A DNA stretch of 64,000 nucleotides from Alishewanella agri BL06 (GCF_000272005.1 NZ_AKKU01000015.1:62001-126000), one strand, 5' to 3'. Shown: positions 9,309 through 18,528, counted from the stretch's first letter. Numbers and translations: made by a program. The notes: a model not told the origin generated them from the letters alone.

Positions 9309-10646
9309 TTATTTCACTTTAAACTTGGCACGCTTCTTCGGTGTCTGCACGCCTATCACCAATTCTGGTGGTAAGGCAAAAGAGAAGCTACTGCCTTTCC
9401 CCGGCTCAGAAAAAATCAATAATTGGCTGTTATGCCGGGATAATACATGTTTAACGATCGACAAGCCCAGCCCGGTGCCGCCGGTATTGCGCGCCCTGGC
9501 CTGATCGACGCGGTAAAACCGTTCAGTCAGGCGTTTAACGTGATGCGCTGCGATCCCTTCACCGTTATCGGTAACGGTAAAGAGGGCGCGCTGACCATCG
9601 CGCTGCCAGCTGACCTCGATTTCGCCACCAGCCGGCGTATATTTAATCGCATTCGTCACCAGATTCGAGAAAGCGCTACGCAGCTCATCCGGCGCGCCGG
9701 TGACTTTCAGCGTGGTGTCTATCGAAAAGTGTAATTTGTGCTGCTTATCCCGATTCAGGGTTTCCGCTTCCGTCGCAATCAGCTGCAACATTGCCGGCAC
9801 ATCCACCTCCTGATCAAATTGCACCCGCGCTGCGGCTTCAATTCGCGATAAGGTTAGTAACTGTTGCACCAGGCTATCCATGCGCCGGGTTTGCTCCAAC
9901 ATCACGCCGTGCGCTTTTTGCCAGATGGCAGCCGGCGGTTGCTGCTCACCATCCATCACCTCCAGGTAACCCTGTAATACCGTCAGTGGCGTGCGCAGTT
10001 CATGTGAAACGTTGGCAACAAAGTCTTTGCGGATTTGCTCTAACTGTTTAAGCTGGGTGATATCACGCACTATCAACAAAAATTGCGCTTTGCCATAAGG
10101 CATCATCTTACATTCCAGCATCACACTGGATGATGTGGGCGACATCACTTCCAACGGCTGCTGAAAGTTTTGTTGTTTCAGATAATGATGAAATTCCGGC
10201 GAGCGGATCAGGTTATCGATACGCTGACCTTCGTCACTCGGCCAACGCAACCCGACCAGCAACTGTGCCAGCTTGTTACACCAGATAATGCTCCAGTCTT
10301 CGTTTAATACCACTACCGCTTCAGGCAGCGCTTCGGCACCGTCGCGAAAGCGCCGCACCAGAGTGCGCAGCTCTTTGCGTTTACGGCGCTCACGACGTTG
10401 TTGAAAGTAAATACCATCGAAGATTTGCTGCCAGCTGCCATCACCGGCGGGTGGGGTTAACTTGCGATCGCGCCATAACCACTTATCGAGCAGAAAAATA
10501 TGTTTATATTGCCACAGCAGATGCCCCAGGCTCAGCAGCAATAAAAATAGCAGCACCTGGCCGAACATCCAGCCGACAAAGGCCGTTAGCCCATAGTAGA
10601 GCAGCGCCTTGCTGGCCAGCCGTTTTTTCGACAGCAGCAGGCGCAT
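9309..10646 (-). CDS. phoR: Phosphate regulon sensor histidine kinase PhoR
   Basis: Inner-membrane histidine kinase, 445 aa, that phosphorylates PhoB under phosphate limitation. Two N-terminal membrane segments (about residues 13-50) lack a real periplasmic domain, as in E. coli PhoR, so phosphate status is read through the Pst system. A PAS domain lies near residues 95-200, the phospho-acceptor motif VSHELRTPLTVLQGYLEVM near 214, and the ATPase N box (NLVTNAIKYTPAGG) and G boxes (DNGEGI, GGTGLGLSIVKH) at 330-415. It starts six bases after the phoB stop. Confidence 0.96.
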   Translation of the reverse strand: MRLLLSKKRLASKALLYYGLTAFVGWMFGQVLLFLLLLSLGHLLWQYKHIFLLDKWLWRDRKLTPPAGDGSWQQIFDGIYFQQRRERRKRKELRTLVRRFRDGAEALPEAVVVLNEDWSIIWCNKLAQLLVGLRWPSDEGQRIDNLIRSPEFHHYLKQQNFQQPLEVMSPTSSSVMLECKMMPYGKAQFLLIVRDITQLKQLEQIRKDFVANVSHELRTPLTVLQGYLEVMDGEQQPPAAIWQKAHGVMLEQTRRMDSLVQQLLTLSRIEAAARVQFDQEVDVPAMLQLIATEAETLNRDKQHKLHFSIDTTLKVTGAPDELRSAFSNLVTNAIKYTPAGGEIEVSWQRDGQRALFTVTDNGEGIAAHHVKRLTERFYRVDQARARNTGGTGLGLSIVKHVLSRHNSQLLIFSEPGKGSSFSFALPPELVIGVQTPKKRAKFKVK

Positions 10647-10652
10647 CAGCCG

Positions 10653-11342
10653 TTACTTCGCCGAAAAACGGTAGCCAGAGCCACGCACCGTTTGTACCAG
10701 ACGGTCGTGCCCGGTCGGCGAAATGGCTTTACGTAAGCGGCGGATATGTACATCAACAGTCCGATCCTCGACATAAACATTGGTGCCCCAGACATGGTCC
10801 AGTAACTGCTCCCGGCTGTAAACCCGTTCCGGGTGGGTCATAAAGAAATGCAGTAACCGGAACTCGGTCGGTCCCATATCCAGTGGTTGCTCTTCCGCTG
10901 ACACCCGATGTGATACCGGATCCAGTTTTAAGCCCTGTACTTCAATCACATCATCGAGGCTGGTCGGTGCAACGCGGCGGATCACCGCTTTGATGCGTGC
11001 CATTAACTCTTTTGGCGAAAAAGGTTTAGTCACATAATCATCAGCACCGACTTCCAAACCACGCACTTTGTCTTCCTCTTCACCACGTGCCGTGATCATA
11101 ATAATCGGAATATTGCGGGTGATCTCGTGTTGTTTCATTTTTTTGGCAATCTGAATACCACTACCACCGGGTAGCATCCAGTCCAGCAACACCAGATCCG
11201 GATAGGGTTCAGCCAACATGTTCAACGCGCTGTTGTAGTCAGCAGCGGTCGCAGCCTGATAACCGTTTTGTTCTAATACAAAGCACAACATATCGCGGAT
11301 TGGTGCTTCATCCTCTACCACCAATATTCTTCGTGACGACAT
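10653..11342 (-). CDS. phoB: Phosphate regulon response regulator PhoB
   Basis: OmpR-family transcription activator, 229 aa, identical in length to E. coli PhoB. Receiver domain with the acceptor aspartate in [14 protein letters not shown] and the switch lysine in [13 protein letters not shown]. The winged-helix DNA-binding domain runs from about residue 130 ([40 protein letters not shown]). The start has AGGA five bases upstream. A Pho box 56 bp upstream indicates positive autoregulation. PhoB is the predicted binder of all Pho boxes listed here. Confidence 0.97.
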   Translation of the reverse strand: MSSRRILVVEDEAPIRDMLCFVLEQNGYQAATAADYNSALNMLAEPYPDLVLLDWMLPGGSGIQIAKKMKQHEITRNIPIIMITARGEEEDKVRGLEVGADDYVTKPFSPKELMARIKAVIRRVAPTSLDDVIEVQGLKLDPVSHRVSAEEQPLDMGPTEFRLLHFFMTHPERVYSREQLLDHVWGTNVYVEDRTVDVHIRRLRKAISPTGHDRLVQTVRGSGYRFSAK

Positions 11343-11397
11343 CTTATCCTACCTGAGTTCCAGCTAATCGGGTTGCGACCTAGTATCTTCTTAAATT

Positions 11398-11415
11398 ATG
11401 ACAGTTTTATGAAAA
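11398..11415 (-). promoter_or_regulatory. Pho box upstream of phoB
   Basis: On the minus strand TTTTCATAAAACTGTCAT: a degenerate first half site and a perfect second, with the AAAA spacer of the consensus. It begins 56 bp upstream of the phoB start. The remaining 11416-11554 holds only one weaker look-alike. Confidence 0.78.
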
Positions 11416-11554
11416 ATAACAGCAGTTATCACGCCAGCCAGAATTCCCATCAACCCACTGAAAAATGACAGCTGGATGAATTTTTTATTGCAGCCAGCTC
11501 CGCTAAGCCCATTTTTACTGGCTTGGCGGCAGGTACTGATATCAGCGCAGCCAA

Positions 11555-11572
11555 TTGTAATAAAAGCGTCAC
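11555..11572 (+). promoter_or_regulatory. Pho box upstream of duplicated lipoprotein gene
   Basis: TTGTAATAAAAGCGTCAC matches the CTGTAATAAAACTGTCAC form of the PhoB consensus at most positions and is oriented toward the lipoprotein gene, ending 72 bp before its start. This ties the lipoprotein, and perhaps the receptor behind it, to phosphate limitation. Confidence 0.65.
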
Positions 11573-11644
11573 AGCCCTGCTTTAGTTTACAGCCACCGAG
11601 TTAACACTGACCCGATAAACTTTAAATCCAACGGAGAGATGGTA

Positions 11645-14338
11645 ATGGCGTTACGCAACTTCCTGAAATTAAGTGCTGTGGCTTCGGCTTTAATGCTAGC
11701 CGGCTGTGGCGGCGATCTGGTGGTAAACACCAATACAGGCGGTAATAGTGGTGGTAACAATGGTGGTGGCTCAGGCGGCGGTACTACCCCACCAGTCAGT
11801 GCTTGTCCATCTTTTGCTACCCAAGGCGCCAGCCTGGCTGGTGTAGCGAAGCCAGTGTGTGAAGTCACAGGCACTATCACTGCAGATACCCGCCTGACCA
11901 AAGACATTGCCTGGGCGTTAAGCGGCAAGGTGACTGTCGGTAATGATAATGCCAATAGCGCTACCCTGACCATCGAGCCGGGTACGCAGGTGTTTGGTAA
12001 AAGCGGTGCCGACTATCTGGTTATCGCTCGTGGTTCAAAAATTCAGGCCATTGGTACCCGTAGCGAGCCAATCGTCTTTACCTCTGTCAACGACATGCTG
12101 GGCTTATCGGATGAAAACTCCTTTGGCGAATGGGGTGGCGTCGTTATTCTGGGTAATGCCCCAACCAATAAATGTGACCCTGCCACCCTGGCCAGTTGCC
12201 AGGTAGAAGCCGAAGGTGAAGCGGGCCCTTATGGCGGTAATAACCCGGAAGATAACAGCGGTGCGCTGCGTTATGTACAGGTGAAATATGCCGGCTTTGA
12301 AGTTATCCCGGACAACGAATTAAACGGCATTACCTTTGCCGGTGTCGGTTCAGGCACCCGCGTAGAATATATTCAGGTGCATAATAATCTGGATGACGGT
12401 GTTGAGTTTTTTGGTGGTACCGTTGATGCCAAGTACGTGGTATTAACCGGCAACCGCGATGATTCGCTGGATTGGGCTGATGGTTGGACCGGCAGAGCCC
12501 AACATATCTTAATCCGCCATAACCCTAACGATACCAAAGCTAACCGCGGTATCGAGGCAGATAACCAATCTGGTAACTTTACCGCTGAGCCAATTTCTAA
12601 CCCGCGCATTGCCAATATGACCATTATTGGTAATAACTTTGACGGTGACGATGATTCTGAAGGTATCCTGCTGCGCGCTGGTACTGCCGGTGAAATCTAC
12701 AACACCATTATTACCGGCCCGGCGGGTATGGGTGAATGTTTTGAGATTAACTCAGATGAATCAGTCGCCAATGCGAACGGTGGTCAGATCCGTTTTGAAC
12801 ATTCAATTATCGATTGTGCCGAGCCATTCAAAGACACCGTTGATGGTTCAGGTAACAGCACCTTCAATGCAGAACAATGGTTCCGCGCACAACCAGGCAA
12901 TATCGTGGCCGATGCCTTATTAGGCGGTTATATTCCGGCACCGAACTCACCGGCGCTGGGCAATGGCCTCAATGTGTCTAACTTTATTGACCCTTGGTTT
13001 GATGACGTTGACTATATCGGTGCCTTTGATGGCGAAAATGACTGGACGGTTGGCTGGACCTTTGGCCTGCATCCAGATAACGACCTGGCAGCCTGCCCGA
13101 CTGGCACCACTGAAGTCGCCAGCCTGACTGGCCGTATTAACTGTCAGCTGACGGGTGATATTACCACCAGTATTACGCTGCAAGCCGGTGCTGACTATGT
13201 GTTAAGCGGTCGGGTACGTATCGGCCAGGACAACCAGAATAATGCCACTCTGAATATTGAGCCGGGCGTACGGATTTATGGTAAGTCAGGTGCTGATTTC
13301 CTGGTGATTACCCGCGGTTCGAAAATTAATGCTAACGGCACCGCCGCTAACCCAATCGTGATGACGTCAGTACAGGACGTGATCGGCTCACCGACAGCTG
13401 CTGGTCAGTGGGGTGGTTTGGTGTTACTGGGCAATGCACCAACGAATAAATGTGATCAGAACGATCTGGCTAACTGCCGGGTAGAAGCCGAGGGTGATGC
13501 TGGTCCATACGGCGGTGCTAACTGGGAAGATAACAGTGGTGTGCTGAACTATGTAGTAGTAAAACATGCCGGCTTTGAAGTTATTCCGGATAACGAGCTG
13601 AACGGTATCACCTTTGCTGGTGTCGGTTCAGGTACTCAGTGTTCAAACATCCAGGTACACCAAAACGTTGATGACGGCGTGGAGTTCTTCGGTGGTGCGG
13701 TCAGCTGTAAAAACGTGGTGTTAACCGCCAACGGTGATGACTCTCTGGATTGGGCTGATGGCTGGCGCGGTAATATGCAGTTTGTGCTGGTACAACACGC
13801 TACTGACGGCGCGAAAGCCAACCGTGGTATCGAAGCCGATAACCAATCAGGTAACTTTGGTGCCCTGCCAATCTCTAACCCGATTATCGCCAACATGACC
13901 ATTATTGGTAACACCTTTGACGGTGATGATGATTCTGAGGGTGTTCTGCTGCGTGCCGGTACTAACGCCAAGCTGCACAACTTTATTATTACCGGCCCAA
14001 CCGGCATGGGTGAATGCTTAGAGATTGAATCGAACGAGTCCCGCGCTCTGGCAGCCAGTGGTGAGTTGCAAATGACTCACTCAGTGATCGCTTGTAGTGA
14101 GCCGTTCCGCGGCACCGTCGATGCCAATACTACCGTAGAACAGTGGTTCCTGGCGCAAGAAGGTAACAGTACCGCCGCGGGTATGAGTGCAGTATTAAAT
14201 GGCGTGTTCACTATCGACACTACCCAGCCAAAAGCGCTGTCAACCGTGAATAGCTTCTTTGAAGATGTCGATTTTATCGGCGCGGTTAAAGAAGGTCAGG
14301 ACTGGACCCGCGGTTGGACCGTTGGCTTAGAGCGTTAA
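11645..14338 (+). CDS. Large tandemly duplicated lipoprotein, beta-helix-like, predicted Pho-regulated
   Basis: Unnamed 897-aa surface lipoprotein. Signal peptide and lipobox (LMLAGC) are followed by a Gly/Ser/Asn-rich linker. Two homologous halves of about 420 residues come next; both contain FEVIPDNELNGITFAGVGSG, DDGVEFFGG, DDSLDWADGW, NRGIEADNQSGNF and FDGDDDSEG. The repeated short strands and Asn/Gly/Asp turns suggest a right-handed parallel beta-helix, and the acidic DGDDDSEG could bind calcium. The ATG at 11645 is chosen over 11639 because GGAG lies eight bases upstream. It sits behind a Pho box and before a TonB-dependent receptor, so binding of a phosphorus-containing ligand is an inference. 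Confidence 0.85.
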   Translation: MALRNFLKLSAVASALMLAGCGGDLVVNTNTGGNSGGNNGGGSGGGTTPPVSACPSFATQGASLAGVAKPVCEVTGTITADTRLTKDIAWALSGKVTVGNDNANSATLTIEPGTQVFGKSGADYLVIARGSKIQAIGTRSEPIVFTSVNDMLGLSDENSFGEWGGVVILGNAPTNKCDPATLASCQVEAEGEAGPYGGNNPEDNSGALRYVQVKYAGFEVIPDNELNGITFAGVGSGTRVEYIQVHNNLDDGVEFFGGTVDAKYVVLTGNRDDSLDWADGWTGRAQHILIRHNPNDTKANRGIEADNQSGNFTAEPISNPRIANMTIIGNNFDGDDDSEGILLRAGTAGEIYNTIITGPAGMGECFEINSDESVANANGGQIRFEHSIIDCAEPFKDTVDGSGNSTFNAEQWFRAQPGNIVADALLGGYIPAPNSPALGNGLNVSNFIDPWFDDVDYIGAFDGENDWTVGWTFGLHPDNDLAACPTGTTEVASLTGRINCQLTGDITTSITLQAGADYVLSGRVRIGQDNQNNATLNIEPGVRIYGKSGADFLVITRGSKINANGTAANPIVMTSVQDVIGSPTAAGQWGGLVLLGNAPTNKCDQNDLANCRVEAEGDAGPYGGANWEDNSGVLNYVVVKHAGFEVIPDNELNGITFAGVGSGTQCSNIQVHQNVDDGVEFFGGAVSCKNVVLTANGDDSLDWADGWRGNMQFVLVQHATDGAKANRGIEADNQSGNFGALPISNPIIANMTIIGNTFDGDDDSEGVLLRAGTNAKLHNFIITGPTGMGECLEIESNESRALAASGELQMTHSVIACSEPFRGTVDANTTVEQWFLAQEGNSTAAGMSAVLNGVFTIDTTQPKALSTVNSFFEDVDFIGAVKEGQDWTRGWTVGLER

Positions 14339-14346
14339 GTCAGAGT

Positions 14347-14381
14347 GCTGCTGCAGCCAGGCTGCAGCAGCCCCTTTTTTT
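14347..14381 (+). terminator. Intrinsic terminator between lipoprotein and receptor
   Basis: Perfect 10-bp stem GCTGCTGCAG / CTGCAGCAGC with a five-base loop, followed by CCC and a run of T. It would end or attenuate the lipoprotein transcript before the receptor gene 63 bp later. Confidence 0.85.
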
Positions 14382-14443
14382 GACCTGAAGCCGGTAGTAC
14401 ACCGGCGTTGTTGCAGAAAATAAGCTTACAGGACAACGTTCAG

Positions 14444-17098
14444 ATGAGCAGCATGCCAAGTTTTACCATTAACCGGGTTGGCCGCAGCGTAATGCTGGCC
14501 CTGGCGACCGCCACCGCCCTGGTTTCTTTTTCTACCCTCGCTCAGGACACCGCGCCGGCTCCTACTGATGAAGAGCTGGAGCGCATTGCCGTGTCGGGCC
14601 GCCTGCTAAGCTCAGCCGCCTCCGCTGCCGCTGAGCGCCGCGAGCAACCTTATGTCGCCGAATTACTCGGCATGGAACAAATCTCCCGCGCCGGCGACAG
14701 TAATGCCGCCACTGCGCTACGTCGGGTTACCGGTTTAACACTGGTGAACGACAAGTTTATTTATGTCCGCGGCTTGGGTGAACGCTACTCCAGCACCTTG
14801 TTAAACGGTGCTATGGTACCGAGCCCGGATCCGACCCGGAACGTGATTCCGCTGGATATGTTTCCAGCCGGTATTATTGAAAGTTTAGTGGTACAAAAAG
14901 CCTATTCTCCGGAGCTACCGGCAGCCTTTGGCGGTGGTAATGTGAATATCCGTACCGCGACCATTCCGTTACAACGTAGCTTTAACCTGTCTGTTGGCAC
15001 TGGCTATAACAGCCTGAACAGTGACAAAGGCGTCGATTATGCCGGCGGTAGTGATGACTGGCGTGGTCGTGATGATGGCACCCGTGGTATCAGCCCGGTG
15101 TTGGCAAATGCGCTGCAGCAATATGGCACCATCTCACAAATTAATATCGCTGAAAGCCTGGGCGGTCTGAATGCTGGTACTCTGGCGCAGGCCAACACCA
15201 TTTTGCGCGAGCTGGGCCTGAGCTTTAACCGGGATCTCGATCTGCGCGAAACCAGTATTAAGCCGGATTTTGATGGCAGTCTGTCTTATGGTGAGCGGTT
15301 TGAACTCAGCAAAAACGTCGTCTTTGGTATGATGACCGGTGTTAGCTATGACCGTTCAACTCAGAACATTGAAGAGAAAGAACGCTATTTCTCCGTTTCC
15401 GGCGACAATCTGGTGCCGTTAAATCGTTACGATGATATCCGTGGTACTGAGCATCAGGTCAAACTGTCTGGCATGCTGAACTTCGGTTTAGAGCTGGGTG
15501 TCGACCACCGGCTGGAAAGTTCAACCATCTATCTGCTGGATACCAAGGACGAAATCAAAATTAAAACCGGTGACTCCATTGAAACCATCAATGAAACGAA
15601 CCGCTTTAATACCGACACCAGCATCCGCTACGAAGAGCGCACTATGCTGAGCAATCAGTTACGTGGCCGGCATAATTTCCCGTTTTTGTCTGACTTAGCA
15701 GTAGATTGGCAATTTACCGATGCCAAAGCCCGTCGTTATGCGCCCTCTGAAGTCGAGTTCCGTTATCTGAACGAACGGCAGGCTGATGACAGTTTGTTCC
15801 GCTTCCTGCGTCGTAATCAAAATGCAGTGAACTACAGCTTTGGCGATATGCAGGACGAAACGCAAAACGGTAGCTGGAACGCCAAATTACCACTGAGCCT
15901 CGGCAAAGCCGAAATGGTACTGAGCGGTGGCTATTCCTATTTTGAGCGCAGCCGTGATGCCAGCACTAACTTGTTTAACTTCAATACTGTTGGTTATAGC
16001 CTGCAGCAATTAAGCGGCAGCTTCTCAGAGATTTTCTCCGATGCCAATATTCTGAACCCGGCTAATGGCTTCCAGGTCTCAAACGTTACCACTCAGGCAG
16101 ATGATTATCTGGCGGCACAGATGCTGGATGCAGGTTATGCCGCGCTGGAAATCAATTATGATTATCAGTGGCGCTTAAACCTGGGTGTACGCTATGAGGA
16201 CTTTAAACAAATCTCGTTGCCGTTAAATGCCCGTGGTGAAGTCTCGGCCAACCCGGCAGAGTCGGCGTTGCTGGAGGATGGCTTCTACCCGGCACTATCA
16301 CTAACCTGGTTTATCAATGACGAGCTGCAAGCCCGCTTTGGTTACAGCCAGACCGTGATCCGCCCGGACTTACGGGAAGTGACACCGGTGCTGTATGTTG
16401 ACCCGCTGACCGACTTTAAGGTCACAGGTTTTGCCGGTTTGCAAAGTACTGATATCGACAGCGTCGATGCACGCTTAGAGTGGTATTACGATAACAGCAA
16501 CTACAGTATCGGTGCTTTCTACAAGAAGCTGGATAATCCGATCGAAGCCATTGAACTGTCTGGCTCTGACGGTAACTTGCTGATGTCATTCCGTAACGCA
16601 GAAAGCGGTAAAGTCTATGGTATCGAAGCGGAGTTTTTACAACAGCTCGATATGTTTAGCGGCGATTTTGGCAGTCTTGCCAATAATTTCTTCGTTGCCG
16701 GTAACCTGACGTTAAGCGACTCAGAAATCCAGATCCAACGCTTCCCGGGCGCTAACCTGACCAACCTGGAGCGGCGCTTAAGTGGTCACTCTAAATATGT
16801 GGTTAACTTCCAGCTGGGCTTTGACTCGGATGATGACAAGCACAACGCGACCCTGACCTATAACGTCTTTGGCAAGCGCATTGCCTTTGCCGGGGTAAAC
16901 CAGAAAGACGATGCCTTTGAGCAGCCGTTCCACTCGCTGGACTTTACCTACAGCTACAGTCCGCTGGACAATATGACGGTGAAGCTGGGCTTAAAGAACT
17001 TACTGGATGAGCAGGTCGAAATTCTGCAACAAGGTGAAATCCTACAGCAGCGTACCGAAGGCCAGAGTTACTCGTTAAGCTTTTCCTATAAGTACTAA
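14444..17098 (+). CDS. TonB-dependent outer-membrane receptor
   Basis: 884-aa outer-membrane receptor. Signal peptide (LALATATALVSFSTLAQ), then a TonB-box-like stretch (LERIAVSG). The plug domain follows (DSNAATALRRVTGLTLVNDKFIYVRGLGERY, SPDPTRNVIPLDMFPAGIIESLVVQKAYSPELPAAFGGGNV), then a long beta-barrel ending in the aromatic SFSYKY that signals BAM insertion. It would import a bulky ligand with TonB-ExbBD energy. The preceding lipoprotein probably acts as its surface binding partner, in SusC/SusD fashion, though it is not SusD-related. I chose ATG 14444 with AGGA ten bases upstream; 14408 is also in frame. Confidence 0.92.
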   Translation: MSSMPSFTINRVGRSVMLALATATALVSFSTLAQDTAPAPTDEELERIAVSGRLLSSAASAAAERREQPYVAELLGMEQISRAGDSNAATALRRVTGLTLVNDKFIYVRGLGERYSSTLLNGAMVPSPDPTRNVIPLDMFPAGIIESLVVQKAYSPELPAAFGGGNVNIRTATIPLQRSFNLSVGTGYNSLNSDKGVDYAGGSDDWRGRDDGTRGISPVLANALQQYGTISQINIAESLGGLNAGTLAQANTILRELGLSFNRDLDLRETSIKPDFDGSLSYGERFELSKNVVFGMMTGVSYDRSTQNIEEKERYFSVSGDNLVPLNRYDDIRGTEHQVKLSGMLNFGLELGVDHRLESSTIYLLDTKDEIKIKTGDSIETINETNRFNTDTSIRYEERTMLSNQLRGRHNFPFLSDLAVDWQFTDAKARRYAPSEVEFRYLNERQADDSLFRFLRRNQNAVNYSFGDMQDETQNGSWNAKLPLSLGKAEMVLSGGYSYFERSRDASTNLFNFNTVGYSLQQLSGSFSEIFSDANILNPANGFQVSNVTTQADDYLAAQMLDAGYAALEINYDYQWRLNLGVRYEDFKQISLPLNARGEVSANPAESALLEDGFYPALSLTWFINDELQARFGYSQTVIRPDLREVTPVLYVDPLTDFKVTGFAGLQSTDIDSVDARLEWYYDNSNYSIGAFYKKLDNPIEAIELSGSDGNLLMSFRNAESGKVYGIEAEFLQQLDMFSGDFGSLANNFFVAGNLTLSDSEIQIQRFPGANLTNLERRLSGHSKYVVNFQLGFDSDDDKHNATLTYNVFGKRIAFAGVNQKDDAFEQPFHSLDFTYSYSPLDNMTVKLGLKNLLDEQVEILQQGEILQQRTEGQSYSLSFSYKY

Positions 17099-17120
17099 CC
17101 ACACTCTGAGCCCCAAAGAC

Positions 17121-17147
17121 AAAGGCCCGCACAATGCGGGCCTTTTT
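17121..17147. terminator. Bidirectional terminator, receptor / small lipoprotein
   Basis: An 11-bp stem AAAGGCCCGCA / TGCGGGCCTTT with a three-base loop, then TTTTT on the plus strand and a T-rich tail on the minus strand. It serves the receptor gene (plus) and the small lipoprotein gene (minus), which converge here. Confidence 0.85.
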
Positions 17148-17171
17148 ACAACTTAACCTTGTATCTGCCTG

Positions 17172-17378
17172 TTATTTTTGCTCAGCTTTAACCCGCTTTT
17201 GCGGTGGGTTAACCCAGACAACATGGCCGGTATGTGCAGCAGTGCGGGTTAATGCCGGCGCCTGCTTCATCCGCTCTTCATCCAGTTGGTAGGTATAACG
17301 GTTAGTATCTAAAGTCGAACAGCCGGTTAATGCCAAAGCGGCGGCGACTGCGATTATGGTTGGAATGGATTTTTTCAT
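17172..17378 (-). CDS. Small lipoprotein, unknown function
   Basis: 68-aa protein with a short signal peptide and lipobox LTGC (cysteine at residue 20), then an Arg/Lys/Gln-rich tail (RYTYQLDEERMKQ, NPPQKRVKAEQK) with no recognised domain. I do not recognise the family. It is transcribed from its own AT-rich upstream region and ends at a shared terminator. A Pho box lies 160 bp upstream but points the other way, so Pho control is doubtful. Confidence 0.7.
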   Translation of the reverse strand: MKKSIPTIIAVAAALALTGCSTLDTNRYTYQLDEERMKQAPALTRTAAHTGHVVWVNPPQKRVKAEQK

Positions 17379-17537
17379 CTGCCTGCCCTCACCTGTGAAC
17401 TTGCTTGAACTATAGACAGCAAAAATCGGCCTGTCTAGCAGATTTTTGTTACAGTTTAATGAAGGTGATAAAATTATTTATTTTTATTTTAAGCTTATGA
17501 TTTTTATAAAATTTTAAAATGCAGCGCTTAATAATAA

Positions 17538-17554
17538 TGTCATATTTTTGTCAT
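17538..17554 (+). promoter_or_regulatory. Pho box without evident target
   Basis: TGTCATATTTTTGTCAT has two perfect TGTCAT half sites 11 bp apart, with another GTCAT 34 bp on. It faces plus, but the next plus-strand gene is about 6.8 kb away. Its target may be a small RNA, or the site may be a relic. Confidence 0.65.
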
Positions 17555-17601
17555 ATTAATGACTTTAAGCTTAGACTTGTCATAACCTCAGATAAAATCT
17601 C

Positions 17602-17616
17602 ACGTCAACACGCCCT
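17602..17616 (-). repeat. Solitary MITE terminal inverted repeat (right-end orientation)
   Basis: ACGTCAACACGCCCT matches the right end of the MITE-like element at 46004-46272. No left end is nearby. With the copy at 71-88 it forms an inverted pair around the first 17.5 kb. Confidence 0.65.
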
Positions 17617-17626
17617 GATCAGCAAA

Positions 17627-17655
17627 CAAAAAACCCGCCATGGCGGCGGGTTTGC
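17627..17655 (-). terminator. pstB terminator
   Basis: On the minus strand an 8-bp AACCCGCC / GGCGGGTT stem with a five-base loop is followed by a T run. It lies 20 bp after the pstB stop and closes the second pst operon without a phoU gene. Confidence 0.85.
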
Positions 17656-17674
17656 AAAACCTTCACTATCACCC

Positions 17675-18523
17675 TTAACCATAACGGCCGGTAATATAAT
17701 CTTCGGTGCGTTTTTGCTTCGGGTTAGTAAATAACTCGTTAGTGGCACCAATCTCAATCAGGTTGCCCAAATGGAAGAAAGCGGTACGATCCGATACCCG
17801 GGCGGCCTGTTGCATATTGTGAGTCACAATAACGATGGTAAAGTTTTGCTTTAACTCGTCGATCAACTCTTCAATAATCGAGGTCGCAATCGGATCCAGC
17901 GCCGAGCAGGGTTCATCCATCAAAATCACTTCCGGACTCACCGCAATAGTACGAGCAATACACAACCGTTGCTGCTGACCACCGGACAAACCGGTGCCTG
18001 GCTGATTTAAACGATCTTTAACTTCATTCCATAAACCGGCACGTCGCAAACTCGACTCGACAATATCATCCAGATCCGACTTTTTCTCGGCTAAACCGTG
18101 CAATTTTGGCCCGTAGGCAATATTTTCATAGATGGACTTTGGGAACGGATTCGGCTTTTGGAATACCATGCCAACTTGTGCACGCAATTGCACCACGTCC
18201 AGCGTCGGATCATAGATATTCCGGTCATCCAACTTAATCTCACCGGTTACCCGACAAATATCAATGGTATCGTTCATCCGGTTCAGACAACGTAAGAAGG
18301 TTGATTTACCGCAGCCAGACGGCCCGATAAAGGCGACGACTTCGTTTTGGTAAACGTCTAAATCAATACCGTGAATCGCCTGATTATCGCCGTAAAATAC
18401 TTTCACATCCCGTGCCGTAATCTTGACCGGCTGCGCCGCAGTCGCTGCCAGCGACTCCTGCAGCTTAATGTCGTTGATATCAGCGCTTGTTACGGTCGCA
18501 GTCTGAAGCTTGTCATTACTCAT
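17675..18523 (-). CDS. pstB: Phosphate ABC transporter ATPase PstB
   Basis: Cytoplasmic ATPase of the phosphate importer, 282 aa with a short N-terminal extension over the usual 257. Walker [11 protein letters not shown]-loop [12 protein letters not shown], signature LSGGQQQRL, Walker [14 protein letters not shown] and H-loop THNMQQA. The ATG at 18523 sits five bases after the pstA stop and has AAGGTGG ten bases upstream; an in-frame GTG at 18535 is less likely. It is the only pstB in the window and may also serve the first Pst permease pair. Confidence 0.97.
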   Translation of the reverse strand: MSNDKLQTATVTSADINDIKLQESLAATAAQPVKITARDVKVFYGDNQAIHGIDLDVYQNEVVAFIGPSGCGKSTFLRCLNRMNDTIDICRVTGEIKLDDRNIYDPTLDVVQLRAQVGMVFQKPNPFPKSIYENIAYGPKLHGLAEKKSDLDDIVESSLRRAGLWNEVKDRLNQPGTGLSGGQQQRLCIARTIAVSPEVILMDEPCSALDPIATSIIEELIDELKQNFTIVIVTHNMQQAARVSDRTAFFHLGNLIEIGATNELFTNPKQKRTEDYITGRYG

Positions 18524-18528
18524 CGGCC

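Larger units (their letters stand above)
17379..17674. other. AT-rich intergenic region with Pho box, MITE end and terminator
   Basis: The stretch between the small lipoprotein and pstB is very A/T-rich at 17455-17560. It contains a plus-oriented Pho box, a solitary MITE end and the pstB terminator, each listed separately. No convincing gene is present. Confidence 0.7.

Noticed and set aside
11465-11482. Second Pho-box-like sequence upstream of phoB
   Set aside because: Only one good half site; the other (TTCAT with a GC-containing spacer) is too weak to call.
17519-17734. 71-codon plus-strand ORF behind the orphan Pho box
   Set aside because: It runs through the pstB terminator and into pstB in antisense, and has no ribosome site or recognisable sequence.
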